64,000 nt of DNA from Oasisia sp. SBJ-2009 (GCA_964017155.1 OZ024865.1:12432886-12496885); one strand, 5' to 3'; counted from the first letter of the stretch, positions 44,664 to 57,131 are shown. A program made the numbers and translations. Notes: generated from the letters alone by a model not told the origin.

Positions 44664-45038
44664 TAATATGTATATTATATATATATATAATTTATATATA
44701 TTAGCAGCTCTAAGTGGTTTCACTAAATCCCAAATTTAATAGCCATTTCTCCCAAGGTTCCAACATGTATATATATGTATTGCCTATAACATATTATAAC
44801 ACAATTACTGCTTCTAGGGATCACTTCTTCCTGCGGCACACTGTATACCTTCTGTCACTGCACTCACTCTATGACTGTTGTATTGTAGGGTGAAGGCCCG
44901 GCGTGGGATCCGAGTGGTTGGCGCTGAGACGGCCAACGCTGACACCTGGCAGCTGATCACAGACGTGAACCCTCGCAGACACGGGGCCATTGTGACAGCC
45001 CTGGTGGCCGACAGCCAGAAGTACACCAAGACAGACAG
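32901..45038 (+). CDS. TMEM132-family transmembrane protein, 5' part (3 coding exons, gene continues past the window)
   Basis: TMEM132 proteins are single-pass membrane proteins with a large extracellular part built of cohesin-like and Ig-like domains, implicated in adhesion and cytoskeletal linkage. Coding exons here: 32901-32952, 41670-42486, 44889-45038; 339 codons plus 2 nt. Signatures: [54 protein letters not shown] and [17 protein letters not shown], matching the family's N-terminal half in order. Two N-glycosylation sequons (NQS near residue 90, NNS near 151) and several cysteines fit an ectodomain. Later Ig domains, the membrane segment and the cytoplasmic tail are not in the window, which ends inside the intron that starts at 45039. 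It is divergent to SSRP1. Which vertebrate paralogue (A-E) it matches cannot be told; invertebrates usually have one. Confidence 0.9.
33070..36400 (+). other. TMEM132-family intron 1, first part
   Basis: AT-rich with a (TA)n stretch near 34578-34640 and a G-rich run near 33684-33705. ORFs at 33178-33435 and 35949-36362 (minus) look like nothing known. Confidence 0.5.
36433..36449. repeat. 17-nt G run
   Basis: Uninterrupted G tract directly before SINE copy B. Confidence 0.9.
36455..36810 (+). mobile_element. tRNA-derived SINE, copy B
   Basis: Shares CTATAGACAGTGATGGATA, GGATGCTTCCAATAGAAGTT and GTGTAAAGCGCTTCGAGCAA with copies A and C. The tRNA head is more decayed (GCAGGTTTAAGTC at the B-box position). 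Confidence 0.65.
37485..37764. repeat. (TA)n array with a recurring internal motif
   Basis: TA repeats broken three times by ACTGTGCAGTGTATATATAA (near 37546, 37645, 37710), so the array grew by copying larger blocks. Confidence 0.9.
38290..39200. repeat. 34-40-bp minisatellite, decaying rightward
   Basis: Units of CTACAGTGGCTCAAATACTA followed by GCTAAGACTG. The first copies (38310-38490) are nearly identical with a 40-bp period; later ones lose CACATG and diverge. Confidence 0.9.
39201..40000 (+). other. intron 1 sequence without features
   Basis: No recognised element; ORFs are short and non-conserved. Confidence 0.4.
40003..40243. repeat. 16-bp minisatellite
   Basis: About 15 identical copies of GATGGTAGGGTGTGTG. 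Minus-strand Thr/Pro/His ORFs through it are artefacts. Confidence 0.97.
40260..41669 (+). other. end of TMEM132-family intron 1
   Basis: AT-rich, no element identified before the ATTTCAG acceptor at 41663-41669. Confidence 0.4.
41670..42486 (+). CDS. TMEM132-family exon 2, N-terminal cohesin-like region
   Basis: 817-nt exon, acceptor ATTTCAG, donor GTCAG|GTGAGT. Opens [13 protein letters not shown] and carries the family motifs [14 protein letters not shown] and LPTAWW. GC-rich codon use contrasts with the flanking introns. Confidence 0.93.
42515..42660. repeat. (TA)n microsatellite
   Basis: TA repeats with a CACACA interruption just after TMEM132-family exon 2. Confidence 0.95.
43290..43375. 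repeat. possible DNA-transposon fragment
   Basis: GGTCACC and GGTGACC motifs invert around a centre, and the end ATGGAGGTATTACTG resembles Tigger/hAT-like termini. Only a fragment. Confidence 0.25.
44610..44705. repeat. (TA)n microsatellite
   Basis: TA repeats upstream of TMEM132-family exon 3. Confidence 0.95.
44889..45038 (+). CDS. TMEM132-family exon 3
   Basis: 150 nt; acceptor ATTGTAG, donor ACAG|GTAGGT; 1 nt in, 2 nt out. Encodes [20 protein letters not shown], then [20 protein letters not shown], the segment that follows the cohesin-like domain in TMEM132. Confidence 0.92.
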
Positions 45039-46989
45039 GTAGGTGACCACTGGTCAAGTCATACAGTATTATTATACACACATGCAGAAGATGTAGCTTC
45101 ACTCAGTTCTGTGTGGTGTGTCAGTCATGTCTACAAGGGTGTTGCTCCTGGTGTCAGTTGTGGATTAAACAGAAGTTTTGGGGACATGTACACACATTTT
45201 TTTGGGAAAATTTGACATTATTTTTGGTAAGTTGTTTTTATATTGTGTCCGCAATAACTTATTTCTATGGATTTTTATTTATATTATAAATTAGAATTAC
45301 GAACAAGTTAACAGGATGATGTAACATACAATTAGATTGTAGTCAATGAAAATGCTGGTTGAAGTGATATCTGAATATCACTCGTCGGTATAATTAAATA
45401 GAACATTTAGAAAAAAGTGCAGAGAATAAAAAAATTGAAATAAATTTAGAATCAAGCATTCAGGCTTAAACAAAAGGGCCTCTACAATGACTTGAAGACT
45501 GTTGGAATACTTATGCCTCTGTGTCCTGGATGAAAGCATTTCACATAGGGGTAGGGGGCAGGTAGGTTGGGCAGCAGCTGAGTTGGCCCATCTAGGAAGC
45601 TGACACTAACTAGCTAACATTCCCAGCGTAAACTCGTGGCAGCATCTAAATTCCAGTTTTAATTGATGGTTCTGGTTTGTTGCTTCTTGGGTGGGCGTAG
45701 ACTAGTTTAGAAAACAATCTTGAATAGCCTGAACAATAATTATATTAAGAAGCTCCAATGACCTGTGCGTGTGCCCATTCATAATTACACATAACGATTT
45801 TAGGGATATAGGTGCTATAGAAGTTTTATTAAATATTAGATTATTATTAATATTATTTGCCAAAACCTCCCACATAATTATTGACTCCATTGAAAGTGTG
45901 TATTTTATATAATAAGTTGATGTAAAAAATATAATATTAATTAGGCTTTTGGCAGTACATTCCCCATGATGATAATCGATTTCCACAGTAAACTCACTGA
46001 GAATAATAAGTACAGTTGCATAGCCAAAAAGAATAATACATTAATAAGAGTTTGCCAAAAAGCATCCACTCAATCATGAATTGAGTTAAACATAAGCTCA
46101 TTCATTACAGAGCTATTGAAAACATTGCAAATTGATTTATTTTTTTTGCCAGAAAAGTGGGTGGGTGGGTGGATGGATAGGTGGGTGGAATATTACCATT
46201 GTCTATCTGACCACATCTGACATCATTAACTAGATGAGCTAGGATAGCTTCTACTGAAATACGTCACCAAATTATGGAGCTAATATCATGCCAGGGACAT
46301 TAAAATTGCAGGACACTTATTGATTTGTCTGGAGTCTGCAAACCAGGCCTGGTGGTGTGTATGTTACACAAGACCTGCGTGTCCACCAGACTACACTGGC
46401 AGTAGTGTTGTGTGTTGCCATGGCAATGTTAATTTCCCATTATGAAACAGTAGGTATACATGTAGACATACAACTAATTTGGCATTGTTGACACCTTAGA
46501 CTTAGTTCATTTGCTTATGAAAAGGTCCAAGGGTTACATTTCATTAGTAAACACCTAGGTTATATGGGTCGTTATATGTAGTCATGTATTTAGTGTATTT
46601 AGCATTACTAGATGGATTATTAATGGTTTGTCAGGCCTGAAATTTTTAAAGTAAACCTTTGTAATAGAGACGACCATGGAGTGAACGGCTACTATTGAAT
46701 GAAAACCATTTTTGACAGCATTAGAATTTATGTTTTAATGAGTACTGCAAATTGTAGGCTTTCAGACATTATCAGGAATTTCACAACTTTGTGACTTTAC
46801 ACATATTATTTTTATTAATTGATTTAAATGTTAGTTATCTTTATAGCACTTTATATAAATTGTGAATGTAATTGTTAACTATCAGCCATATATCATGCAC
46901 TAAAAGCCAGTTTGAATCTTTCAAGTGAACATTTTGGAGAGTTGACATAGTCGCTCTATGGTAAGCTTCGAAAAGTAATAACAAATACT

Positions 46990-47160
46990 GGGAAGATTAT
47001 GACACCTTACACCAAGATGTGCCACTGTGACACTTCCTTTGGTGTGTCACAGAAATAGTATCCTATAGCTTTTTCATAAATTTCATATAAGCTTAAATTT
47101 TACAATGGATATATATTTTCCCTAAGTTCTTTCTGTTTGTGAAACGGTCCCCAAAAGATC
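46990..47160 (+). repeat. short dispersed repeat, copy
   Basis: GGTGTGTCACAGAAATAGTA...GTGAAACGGTCCCC: family member without autonomous coding. Confidence 0.6.
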
Positions 47161-48399
47161 AGGTGTGACATCAAGAAGCATGGGAATAGAGGCAAGCTAG
47201 CCTACCATCCCACACGCTTTCTCAGTGTAGCACACTTTGAAGTGTGCTTAGCCCTGGGCTTTGTATGTGTTTGATGTTTTCTTTGTACATAGCTGCTGAT
47301 GTCATTGTAAATGTCAGGGAGGCCTTCGAGGAAACTGTATCTTGGTTCAACAACTTCCTACTGTTTCGACACACAGAAGTGTCTAAAAGTTGTCGTTTTT
47401 GCGGAAAAATTTCTTTTGTTTACCCATGCATAATATTTCTTGTGTGCGTTTTTTAAACAGTGATTTATTATGTTTTGTTTGCGTGTTTTGATAAATGTTT
47501 ACTTCTGTTGAGGATAGGAGATTGTAGTTTTATGAAACCTGATGTTAAAGCAGTTTGCATTGGTAGATGATATCCACTCTCTATATTCACATTAGCATTA
47601 ACATTTTTTTAAATAATTTCTTTTAGTATCAAACCTCAACTTAAAACAAGTCAAACCATAGTTTCATACTTGTAACCAATGTATAAATGTAAGTCAGTAC
47701 TATAAATTAAAATTACATCTATCAGTAAAACTATAATACTTTTATCATACTATGCAGGTGCTGAAGCATAACAAATAGAACTGAACATAAATTATTGCTA
47801 ATAATGATTTAAAAATATTCAGTGCATGAAAATGTTATGTTTTATGTAGATCTTTCGAGAATGCAAAATTACATATTCCTTTCATGTGACGTCTCTGTGA
47901 ACCGTAATGTTATTATGGCACAGTGGAATGAATATTTCATGTGGTAATTCACTTGTTTTGGCGCCACCTGGCCCAAAAGGTAAGCGACGTTTCGCAGCTT
48001 GTTAATTTGTGTTTTTCCAAAGGGCCACATCTCGGGGGGACCAGATCTTGGGAGGTCTGTTAATCAAGCACCTTGTGTGGCTGTATTGATTTATTGGGCT
48101 GCACACAGGAGACTATGTTTTGTCTTGTTTTTGTATAATATTCGTGATTGTTAGAAATATTGATCTACTGCAACAGAGTTGCCATGTATAAGATAGAATA
48201 GTATATATCATATGTCTGGGGATCGATGTGGACGATGTATTATGTCAGTGACATGTCTGAGATGAATTGCATTGCATAGTATTTGCAGTGGGCAGACAGT
48301 TTGTAATATTTAGTAAGCTTTTTGTTAGAGGAATTGTACACACATATGGAGTTCAGTAAATCATTTCAGTAATGTTGATAAGAGCATATAAACCCGGTT

Positions 48400-48640
48400 T
48401 GGCACTTTAATTAAAAGAAATTTTGATCCTTAACGGTGATCGTGAATACCTGAAAACTGTCAACACCACGAAGCACCAGCGGGACATAGTCACTGGTGTG
48501 TCATAGAAATAGTGTCCTCTATAATACAGCAATGTATAGTTATATTTTTTAAAAGCTTATTTAAAGCAACAACAAATTTTGTTTAATGATGAATTTCCCT
48601 TAAGAGCTCTTTATCTTAGTGAAAGTCTGGGAATTAGGGA
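48400..48640 (+). repeat. short dispersed repeat, copy
   Basis: GACATAGTCACTGGTGTGTC, TTTTGTTTAATGATGAATTT and AAGAGCTCTTTATC blocks, the best-preserved member for the central part. Confidence 0.7.
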
Positions 48641-49339
48641 CCAAGATTATGTTTATTTTACCTACCAAATGTGTTGTTCTCGGAGCCATTCATGGCGCCA
48701 CTCCTAATGGTGCCAAGAATAACATATCCTCTGCTTTCCCAAAGTACATTCATCAGGTGATTACCAAAAAACCAGAAATAGCTTTCAAACCTGAACAGTT
48801 AGCGTGCTCCATTCCTGCCCAGCGTAAACTATTTTCACAGATCTTCGAACAGTTTACCTGGCAGATGATATATAAAATGTAAAACAATACCAAATTAAAA
48901 TGTTTTCGCAATTAATAGGGGAATATTTTTCATTGCACACAAGAATTACAACATGTACAATGTCCAAATTAATATCAGTCCCAAGGCCAAAAAATCTCAA
49001 TTCATTATGATATGGATGGATGATTAGGTGATTTGTTGTCATCGAGATGAAAAGGTTATGCAGTGCTCACATATGCCAGCTGCTCAATAATTCATAGTCC
49101 ATCGTGTAATTGTCTCCGTGTCAGAGACAGTCTGCAATAAACAAAAAACAGAAACGTTAATTATTGAGTAAGTTTCTGATATCTCTGCGTTTGCACAGAA
49201 ACATAATTATTTTACAATGCATTGTATGTATATATGGCACAGTTAATTCATATAAGAGCAGTTTGACCAAATATGGACATATATCGGTAGGCCTGATTAG
49301 GTCAACGAACAATTTCACTATTGTTGAAGTTGTAAACGT

Positions 49340-49575
49340 GATTTTGCACTTTAAAATCAATTTTGAGCATTAATTGATCTTGAATACATGAAAACTGTCA
49401 ACACCATGACATGTCTGTGGGACATTGTCACTGGTGTGTCATGGAAATAGTTTCCTCAGTGATATGACAATGGATATTTGCGTTTTGAAAAATACTCATT
49501 AAATTTTTATCTAACAGTGGATTTTATTTAATGGTGAATTTTCCTTGCTCTTTATCTGAATGAAACGGTCCCCAG
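49340..49575 (+). repeat. short dispersed repeat, copy
   Basis: GCACTTTAAAATCAATTTTG at the start and GAATGAAACGGTCCCC at the end define the likely full length, about 240 bp. Confidence 0.7.
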
Positions 49576-50739
49576 GTCTAGCAGTTTATACAACAGAATA
49601 CTGAGAATAGTGCATAAGACCTGTATATTTTCAAAATACCCGCAACTTGATGCTGAAGATATTGATATTTTTTAAGTGGTTTGTAATTATGTATCCTTAA
49701 AATGCAGAGAATTTAAGCATAAAATGCTACCTTAAAAAATCATCAACTTCCAACCACTGCAAAAAATCCATGCATCCCCAAATGACTAGGTCCATTTCAC
49801 AGCATGCACACAGGAAATGTGCAGTCTCCAGCTATGTGCTTCTGATAGCACATAACACCATGATCTGGCACAGAATATTTAACTCAATTACATCTGGCTG
49901 ATTTATTTCTTTATTAAACAATCAGGTGTAAATAATTATTACTGACGGCATGTTGGGAACAATCAGTTTTTCATGCTCCTTAACACACAAACTAGAATTT
50001 GAATACTGCACTGGAGTCCTATTTTCAATAATGTATGTGTGTCCACACATGCATGCGTGCTAATACGCTGTGATGTATTAATAATTACTGTGCAATATTC
50101 AGATTTCTGCCACGTTTTCTAGAATAATATTATATCATTGTCCACCAACCATAATGCTGAAGCATTCTGGGTACATTGGCCTACGGCCTTTGACAGCCAA
50201 GCCACTAATTTAGTTGTCCAAAGTATCGCACTGGGTAATTTCTATGCGAAATGAAATTACTGGTCAGATGAATGGGCCAGCGTTAGCGTCATTATACAGG
50301 CAGTTACAAAAGAGATTATCAGCTCATGAATAATCCTCGCCTGAATCCAGTGGTGATCTAGACGCTTTCACATTATTGATGACTTTCATAACTTCCGAAA
50401 TGATGCATTAGTATTGTGACTGACAGTTATGTGATCACTGGCGGTCAGTTTGATTTAGTGTTATTGCCCCTGTATTCTACTGTTATTATGTAACTGCTGG
50501 TCATGTATCTAGCTAACTATAATTGGCATTATTACCTAAGCAGTAGCGTAAACAGAATGGTTGGTATGTAAGGAATTTAGGAATGTTGTAGACTGTTCTA
50601 ACTATGGACGTGTTTCCTGGTTGTTTTGCTGACAGACAAGACAAGGAAACTAGTTTGTTTATCTATATCTAAACATGTCTCACATAGAAATTGTATCAGT
50701 TGTGTTTAGTATATTTACCAAGATGCCCCCACAGAGCTC

Positions 50740-51700
50740 CCTCTCTCTCTCCCGCCCTATTCTTCCACCCGTTGCTCCCTTCATACATCACACCCTCCAT
50801 CCCTCCTTCCTTCTTCCTCTCTCCCTTCACACATTCCCTCTTCCTCCCACATTCAATCTTTTCCCCACCTTCCCTCTTCCTCCACGTTCCCTTTTCTTTC
50901 CATGTTCCCCCTTCCTCCTTATTCCTCTCTCCTTTCCCATCTTCCCTCTTCCTCCCATATTCCCTCTTTTTCCCTTCCTCTCTTCCTTCCCACCTTCCCT
51001 ACCTCCCTCCGTTCCCTGTTCCTTCCCACCTTCCCTACCTCCCTCCCTTCCCTGTTCCTTCCCACCTTCCCTACCTCCCTCCCTTCCCTGTTCCTTCCCA
51101 CCTTCCCTACCTCCCTCCCTTCCCTGTTCCTTCCCACCTTCCCTACCTCCCTCCCTTCCCTGTTCCTTCCCACCTTCCCTACCTCCCTCCGTTCCCTGTT
51201 CCTTCCCACCTTCCCTACCTCCCTCCCTTCCCTGTTCCTTCCCACCTTCCCTACCTCCCTCCCTTCCCTGTTCCTTCCCACCTTCCCTACCTCCCTCCCT
51301 TCCCTGTTCCTTCCCACCTTCCCTACCTCCCTCCCTTCCCTGTTCCTTCCCACCTTCCCTACCTCCCTCCCTTCCCTGTTCCTTCCCACCTTCCCTACCT
51401 CCCTCCGTTCCCTGTTCCTTCTCACCTTCCCTACCTCCCTCCCTTCCCTGTTCCTTCCCACCTTCCCTACCTCCCTCCCTTCCCTGTTCCTTCCCACCTT
51501 CCCTACCTCCCTCCCTTCCCTGTTCCTTCCCACCTTCCCTACCTCCCTCCCTTCCCTGTTCCTTCCCACCTTCCCTACCTCCCTCCGTTCCCTCTACCTT
51601 CCCACCTTACCTCTTCTTCCCTCCCTGCCTTTCCTCCTTTCCTCTTCCTTCCACATTCCCTCCATCCCTCTATCTCCTCCCTCCCTCCCTCCAAATAAAA
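50740..51700. repeat. pyrimidine-only tract with a 36-bp minisatellite
   Basis: About 950 bp almost entirely C and T on the plus strand. From about 50985 to 51600 it is a 36-bp repeat (CCTTCCCACCTTCCCTACCT plus 16 bp), about 17 units. Variant units with CCGTTCC recur after 5, 6 and 5 units. Open frames on both strands are artefacts of composition. Confidence 0.97.
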
Positions 51701-52219
51701 AATCTTTATCGTAATTACAGAGGCAGCCGCAGAACATTTGTCCATACATTCACACTTGTTGTGGCACTGATGCTGAGGTTACACAATTTAGTCAGTTAAA
51801 AAATAAATACGTAAATAAATAGTGCTGATTTCAAATATACATGATAGTGGAATCCTGAGGTACCATGGTGAGTGTTTTGTAGGAAAACACTACACAACTG
51901 ATGACAATTAATGGTTCACCTGTCAACCACACAGCAACATGACAGAGAAAGGAAGATTTATGTTATACACACAAATTGGACATAATGAGTTTTGGGGATA
52001 AAAGTACCACTTATTATAGAAAGTCGCATGTGGTATGACAGTCACCATGCCAGGCAGATTGCATCCTGGTTTATTTGAATATATATGTGACATTTATCAA
52101 AATCTTATACTGGTTAAGTCTGATGCTGAGTCCAGATATTCATGAATTTTATCTATGTACAGGAGTCACACCCGTTTTCTAAGCAATTTTCTTGGATGAT
52201 TGACAGAGAACAAAATTGG

Positions 52220-52560
52220 TTGACATTTACCATGATGACCACTTGAACGAACACTTTCACTGGTGTGTCATGGAAATAATATCCTTTCAAATTTGTGATT
52301 CAGTAGCACATCACGATGACCACTTGAAAGGACACTTTCACTGGTGTGTCATTGAAATGATGTCCTTTGTGATACAGCAGCACATCATGATGACCACTTG
52401 AATGTACACTTTCACTGACATGTCATCGAAATAATTCTTTGGTAATACAACAGGGGCCATTTGCATTTTTTAAACCTTAAATTTAACAACAGATGTTGTT
52501 TAATGATGCATTTTCTTGACTGGCAAATCATCTCATTGAAATAGCCCCCGGAATCCCTCT
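52220..52560 (+). repeat. short dispersed repeat with an internally triplicated segment
   Basis: CATGATGACCACTTGAA...CACTTTCACTGGTGTGTCAT occurs three times with about 75-bp spacing, followed by the family's AAATTTAACAACAGATGTTG. Confidence 0.7.
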
Positions 52561-53288
52561 CTAGTCTAGACAAAGATGGAAATCAGTGAGAATTTTTAAC
52601 AAGATTTCACCCGAATGCCATCAGAAGAGATAAGCTCATGATGACAAGCGAAGAACGAATCTAACGACATATCTAAAGTCCAATTCCGTAAAGATCACCC
52701 TCAGTGACCCGCATTCCTCCCATGCCGGAGAAGTTGATTACCCCAGCAATCGAGAGACTCGGAGATTCCTAATCCACCGATGGAACGCGCTGATTTCCCG
52801 AGACACCATATTAGCATGGTGGTGAAGTTTGGGGGTCAGTACGTGGACTGACCAGCCGGTGTGGTTCTGATTTCCAGGACAGGATGGCAGACAGTCGGGG
52901 GATTAAGATTCAGTGTCTGTCTGTGTGTCTGTCCGACTGTGTGTGTCGGATTGACGTAGGTAAACTGGGCGTGGTGCCGTAGTCAGACGCGAGCAGGATC
53001 GTTGGCCAGTCAATGTTAATGTTGACTGTATTGGGAATAGATGTGTAGATGTTGGAGTTAATTTGATGTGCTTGGGATGCAGTGTATGGGGTCGCTATTC
53101 TCAGTGTGGAACAATAAGGGATAGAAGTACATAATGATTATATCTGATACTGCAGGGCATTGTGGGTAGTTTATAACAGTGTCAGATGTTGGACGTTTTA
53201 GGACATCATCAGAGACTATGGAGTGTGGACATTTAGAGACGGTTTATTTAGGACAATAGAGTGGTGTAAGGCAATGTAGGACAACATC

Positions 53289-53470
53289 GGAGTTTATTCA
53301 TTCATTCGTTCATTCATTCATTCATTCATTCATTCATTCATTCATTCATTCACTCACTCACTCACTCACTCACTCACTCACTCACTCACTCACTCACTCA
53401 CTCACTCACCCACCCACCCACCCACCCACCCACCCACCACACACACGCCCGTCCGCCCGTCCGCCCGCCC
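53289..53470. repeat. compound tetranucleotide array
   Basis: (ATTC)n passes into (ACTC)n, then (ACCC)n, then CCGTCCGCC-type units. Confidence 0.95.
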
Positions 53471-54599
53471 GTCTATTCTGATTTCATTCATATGTAGGAC
53501 TGTCGTTGGAGAACATAAGAGTAAAGACAATATGGGACACATTACCAAATGTAGGGCTGTGATATCACAGAACAGCTTTGAAAGACACAATTATTTTATT
53601 ATTGCACGACACAATATCGCTATACAGCAGCATGTGACAATGCAGTGAAAGGTGTTCCACATCGGCGAGTGCCGCAAAACATCAAATTTCTTACCAGTTT
53701 GTCAGAATGGGAAACATTTTGCGTCGGTGTCACTCATATAAAAATATATACGTGATAGTGACTCATAGTCATAGGTTTGGTTCACCACCCTGGTTCTTAA
53801 TCTGACGGGCCACTGCAAGCCACCAAGTCACTGGAACATGGCAGACTCCAACCTACAGACTAGACTAGGAGTAAAGTTGTTGGTGCACATAATGACAGTA
53901 ATGGAAATGTTGTTATTATGCAGTAACTTCCAGTACAGTAAAGGTCAAGTCAGTTGGATTATGTGAGTGCATGGATTACACTAATGTTCACCTCAGGTTG
54001 ATTGACCTACAGACAACATTCTGCGTCTGTTTCTATGCATCAGTGGGCATAATCACAACATACACGCATACATGCGTGTAAACATACACACATAGTTTAA
54101 CACATACACACACACAGGATTGAATGTTAAATTATTGGCAACGTTCCACAGCCCTACATCGACCAAGATTTACTAGTTATAAAAACATGCCCCACTGCCG
54201 AAGGCGATTACATTAGAAGCACTGACAGGCTTCCCAGTTTGGCAAAGAACAAGTTGGCCTGTCTCAAATAACTGCTGGCAGCCGGTATGATTCAATGTTT
54301 TGCCAGTGAGCTGTCGCCACTGGTTACCAGAGCTCTGTTGTCACTTGAGTGGGGGGGGGACCAGCTGGTGACACACAGGGCATGTGTGTGTCTGTAATAA
54401 TGTCCTCATTAAAACGTATGGGAACATCTCGTGCAGGTGCTCTCTCCAAAGTCCGCTCCGTTCAGATTGCGTGTTCGGGGCAGATGTCTTCCTGTGTGTT
54501 GCGTGTGGAGACGTTTCTGTAGGTTTATCAAGGTTTTGTAAGATGTCATCTGGTGCTTAACTAAAACACAGGTGGCAGATGGAATTAAGGAACCGTTTG

Positions 54600-54608
54600 G
54601 CTTATATA

Positions 54609-54663
<55 letters not shown>

Positions 54664-54750
54664 TATATATATATATGTATGTATATATATATATCCAAAA
54701 ATATTTAAAAAAAATTATATATATTATATATATGTATATAAAAAAAAAAA
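54600..54750. repeat. (TA)n with a poly-A run
   Basis: TA array then a run of A; just beyond it (54775-54830) lies a GTTTAATGATACA...TGAAACGGTCCCC fragment of the short dispersed repeat. Confidence 0.9.
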
Positions 54751-55339
54751 AAAATCCGGATACCCCTAAAAACGTGTTTAATGATACATGTTTCTGAAGA
54801 GTTTATTATCGTAATGAAACGGTCCCCAGTTCTCCCACAGGTCTATATTCCCTGCCAAGGGTGTGGTTTAGGGGAGTTTAAAGTCTACAGGGCAGGGTCT
54901 ACAGTTACGTTGTGAAATATCATATACCCTTCAGATTCTTTGTGTTATTCCCAAAGGGATATGAAAGTTCATTGTTCAGCCTCTGTGAGAATTAATACCA
55001 ACTCTTATGAGTCAAGTCGTGTCTGGTTCTTTGAATGGACACTACTTTGTACTAATTACTTTGCCCGGGGTAAATAAAGCATCCATGGTGTAATTGAGAA
55101 AGTCAGATGGAAGAAAACGTTACTGGAACAGTCAGACTTAAAGTTCAAACTTAGTTTGTGTATATAATAGCTTAGAATGACACCAAAGACACACACCAGT
55201 CACCGTCGTAATAATGTATGTTTGATTTCATGTTTGTTCCCACTAAACAAGTAGTTTCTGCTCTTGCCACAGTGGTGGTCTCTAGTGTGTGGCTCACTGT
55301 TTAATATACATTGTGAGAGCAGCAGACAGGACCACATTG

Positions 55340-56440
55340 TTAGAGCCACTGCCAGGACCACTGTGTCAGGACCACTGTGTCAGGACCACTGTGTCAGGAC
55401 CACCGTGTCAGGACCACTGTCTGTGTTAGGACCACTGTGTCAGGACCACTGTGTTAGGACCACTGTCTGTGTTAGGACCACTGTCTGTGTCAGGACCACT
55501 GTGTCAGGACCACTGTGTCAGGACCACTGTCTGTGTCAGGACCACTGTGTCAGGACCACTGTGTTAGGACCACTGTGTTAGGACCACTGTGTTAGGACCA
55601 CTGTGTCAGGACCACTGTGTCAGGACCACTGTGTTAGGACCACTGTGTTAGGACCACTGTGTTAGGACCACTGTATTAGGACCACTGTGTCAGGACCACT
55701 GTGTCAGGACCACTGTGTTAGGACCACTGTGTTAGGACCACTGTCTGTGTTAGGACCACTGTGTCAGGACCACTGTGTTAGGACCACTGTGTTAGGACCA
55801 CTGTCTGTGTTAGGACCACTGTGTCAGGACCACTGTGTTAGGACCACTGTCTGTGTTAGGACCACTGTGTCAGGACCACTGTGTCAGGACCACTGTCTGT
55901 GTTAGGACCACTGTGTCAGGACCACTGTGTCAGGACCACTGTGTTAGGACCACTGTGTTAGGACCACTGTGTCAGGACCACTGTGTCAGGACCACTGTGT
56001 TAGGACCACTGTGTTAGGACCACTGTGTTAGGACCACTGTGTCAGGACCACTGTGTCAGGACCACTGTGATAGGACCACTGTGTTAGGACCACTGTGTTA
56101 GGACCACTGTGTTAGGACCACTGTCTGTGTTAGGACCACTGTGTCAGGACCACTGTGTTAGGACCACTGTCTGTGTTAGGACCACTGTGTCAGGACCACT
56201 GTGTTAGGACCACTGTGTCAGGACCACTGTGTTAGGACCACTGTCTGTGTTAGGACCACTGTGTCAGGACCACTGTGTCAGGACCACTGTGTCAGGACCA
56301 CTGAGCCAGGACCACTGTGTTAGGACCACTGTGTCAGGATCAAGACCACTGCATTCTGACCAATGTGTCAGGACCACTATGTAAAGACCATTACATCAGC
56401 ACCACTGTGTCAGGAGTGAGGACCACTGTGTCAGGAGTGA
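55340..56440. repeat. 14-bp minisatellite with 18-bp variant units
   Basis: About 70 units of AGGACCACTGTGTC or AGGACCACTGTGTT; some carry an extra CTGT. C/T and 14/18 variants alternate irregularly. Val/Arg/Thr ORFs here are artefacts. Confidence 0.97.
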
Positions 56441-56799
56441 GGACCACTGTGTCAAGTGTTGAGAGGAAGACATCTGTCACCGCTGCACTGGGTAATTGAC
56501 ACTTGTCCTGGCCCTGTGTCAGTGACACAGAGAGCAAGATGTCTCTCCAGCAAACAGGGAAATAATTAGCCCAGCCGCCATCCACTGACAGTGAACAGAG
56601 CTGAGAGGAAGCCTGAGGCAGGCAATAAATCACATGGAGGATTTAAAAATAAAACTTCATTAATTGTGGTGAGTGAATGGCTGTGATTCGCAGTAGCAAT
56701 TGGTCTTTCTTAGTAGCCAGGTGGCCCCAGTAGCCAGGTGGAACTTGTCTCGTTGATAGGAAGTTGGAGGGAGATTCTACTGGTTTGTTAAATGGTTAT

Positions 56800-57060
56800 T
56801 ACTAGGAAGGATGGTTTGTGTTTGGGTTAATAATAAAGACAAGTAGACCAAGGTTCAGTGATATTCAGTGAGTTGTACATAACATTTTGAATGGTAAAAT
56901 TCACTTTAAGATGAATAGGCCTATACTAAAATTGCAGCGTGGCTAAATGTTTTTGTAAAACATTAGATGGAGTCTGATTGATTGAACATGTCAGCCAGCT
57001 AACTGGGGGGGGGGGGGGGGGGGGGGGTAAAAACTGGATACTGCACTATATAAGAACAAT
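56800..57060 (+). repeat. dispersed repeat with G run, copy 1
   Basis: AATAATAAAGACAAGTAGAC, GGTTCAGTGATATTCAGTGA, GGAGTCTGATTGA and GTCAGCCA are shared with 61915-62130. Followed by a 23-nt G run (57005-57027) and ACTATATAAGAAC, also seen at the end of SINE A. Confidence 0.75.
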
Positions 57061-57131
57061 ACCCATTTACCTCTAAACCAACATGTTAAATAAATAATCA
57101 GTGTTGCAAGTTTAACATGATATTGATAAAA

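Noticed and set aside
50675..51799. 374-codon Pro/Ser/Phe-rich ORF
   Set aside because: Pure pyrimidine repeat; several frames are open at once.
55264..56499. Val/Arg/Thr and Gly/Pro/Leu-rich ORFs
   Set aside because: Reading frames of the 14-bp minisatellite.
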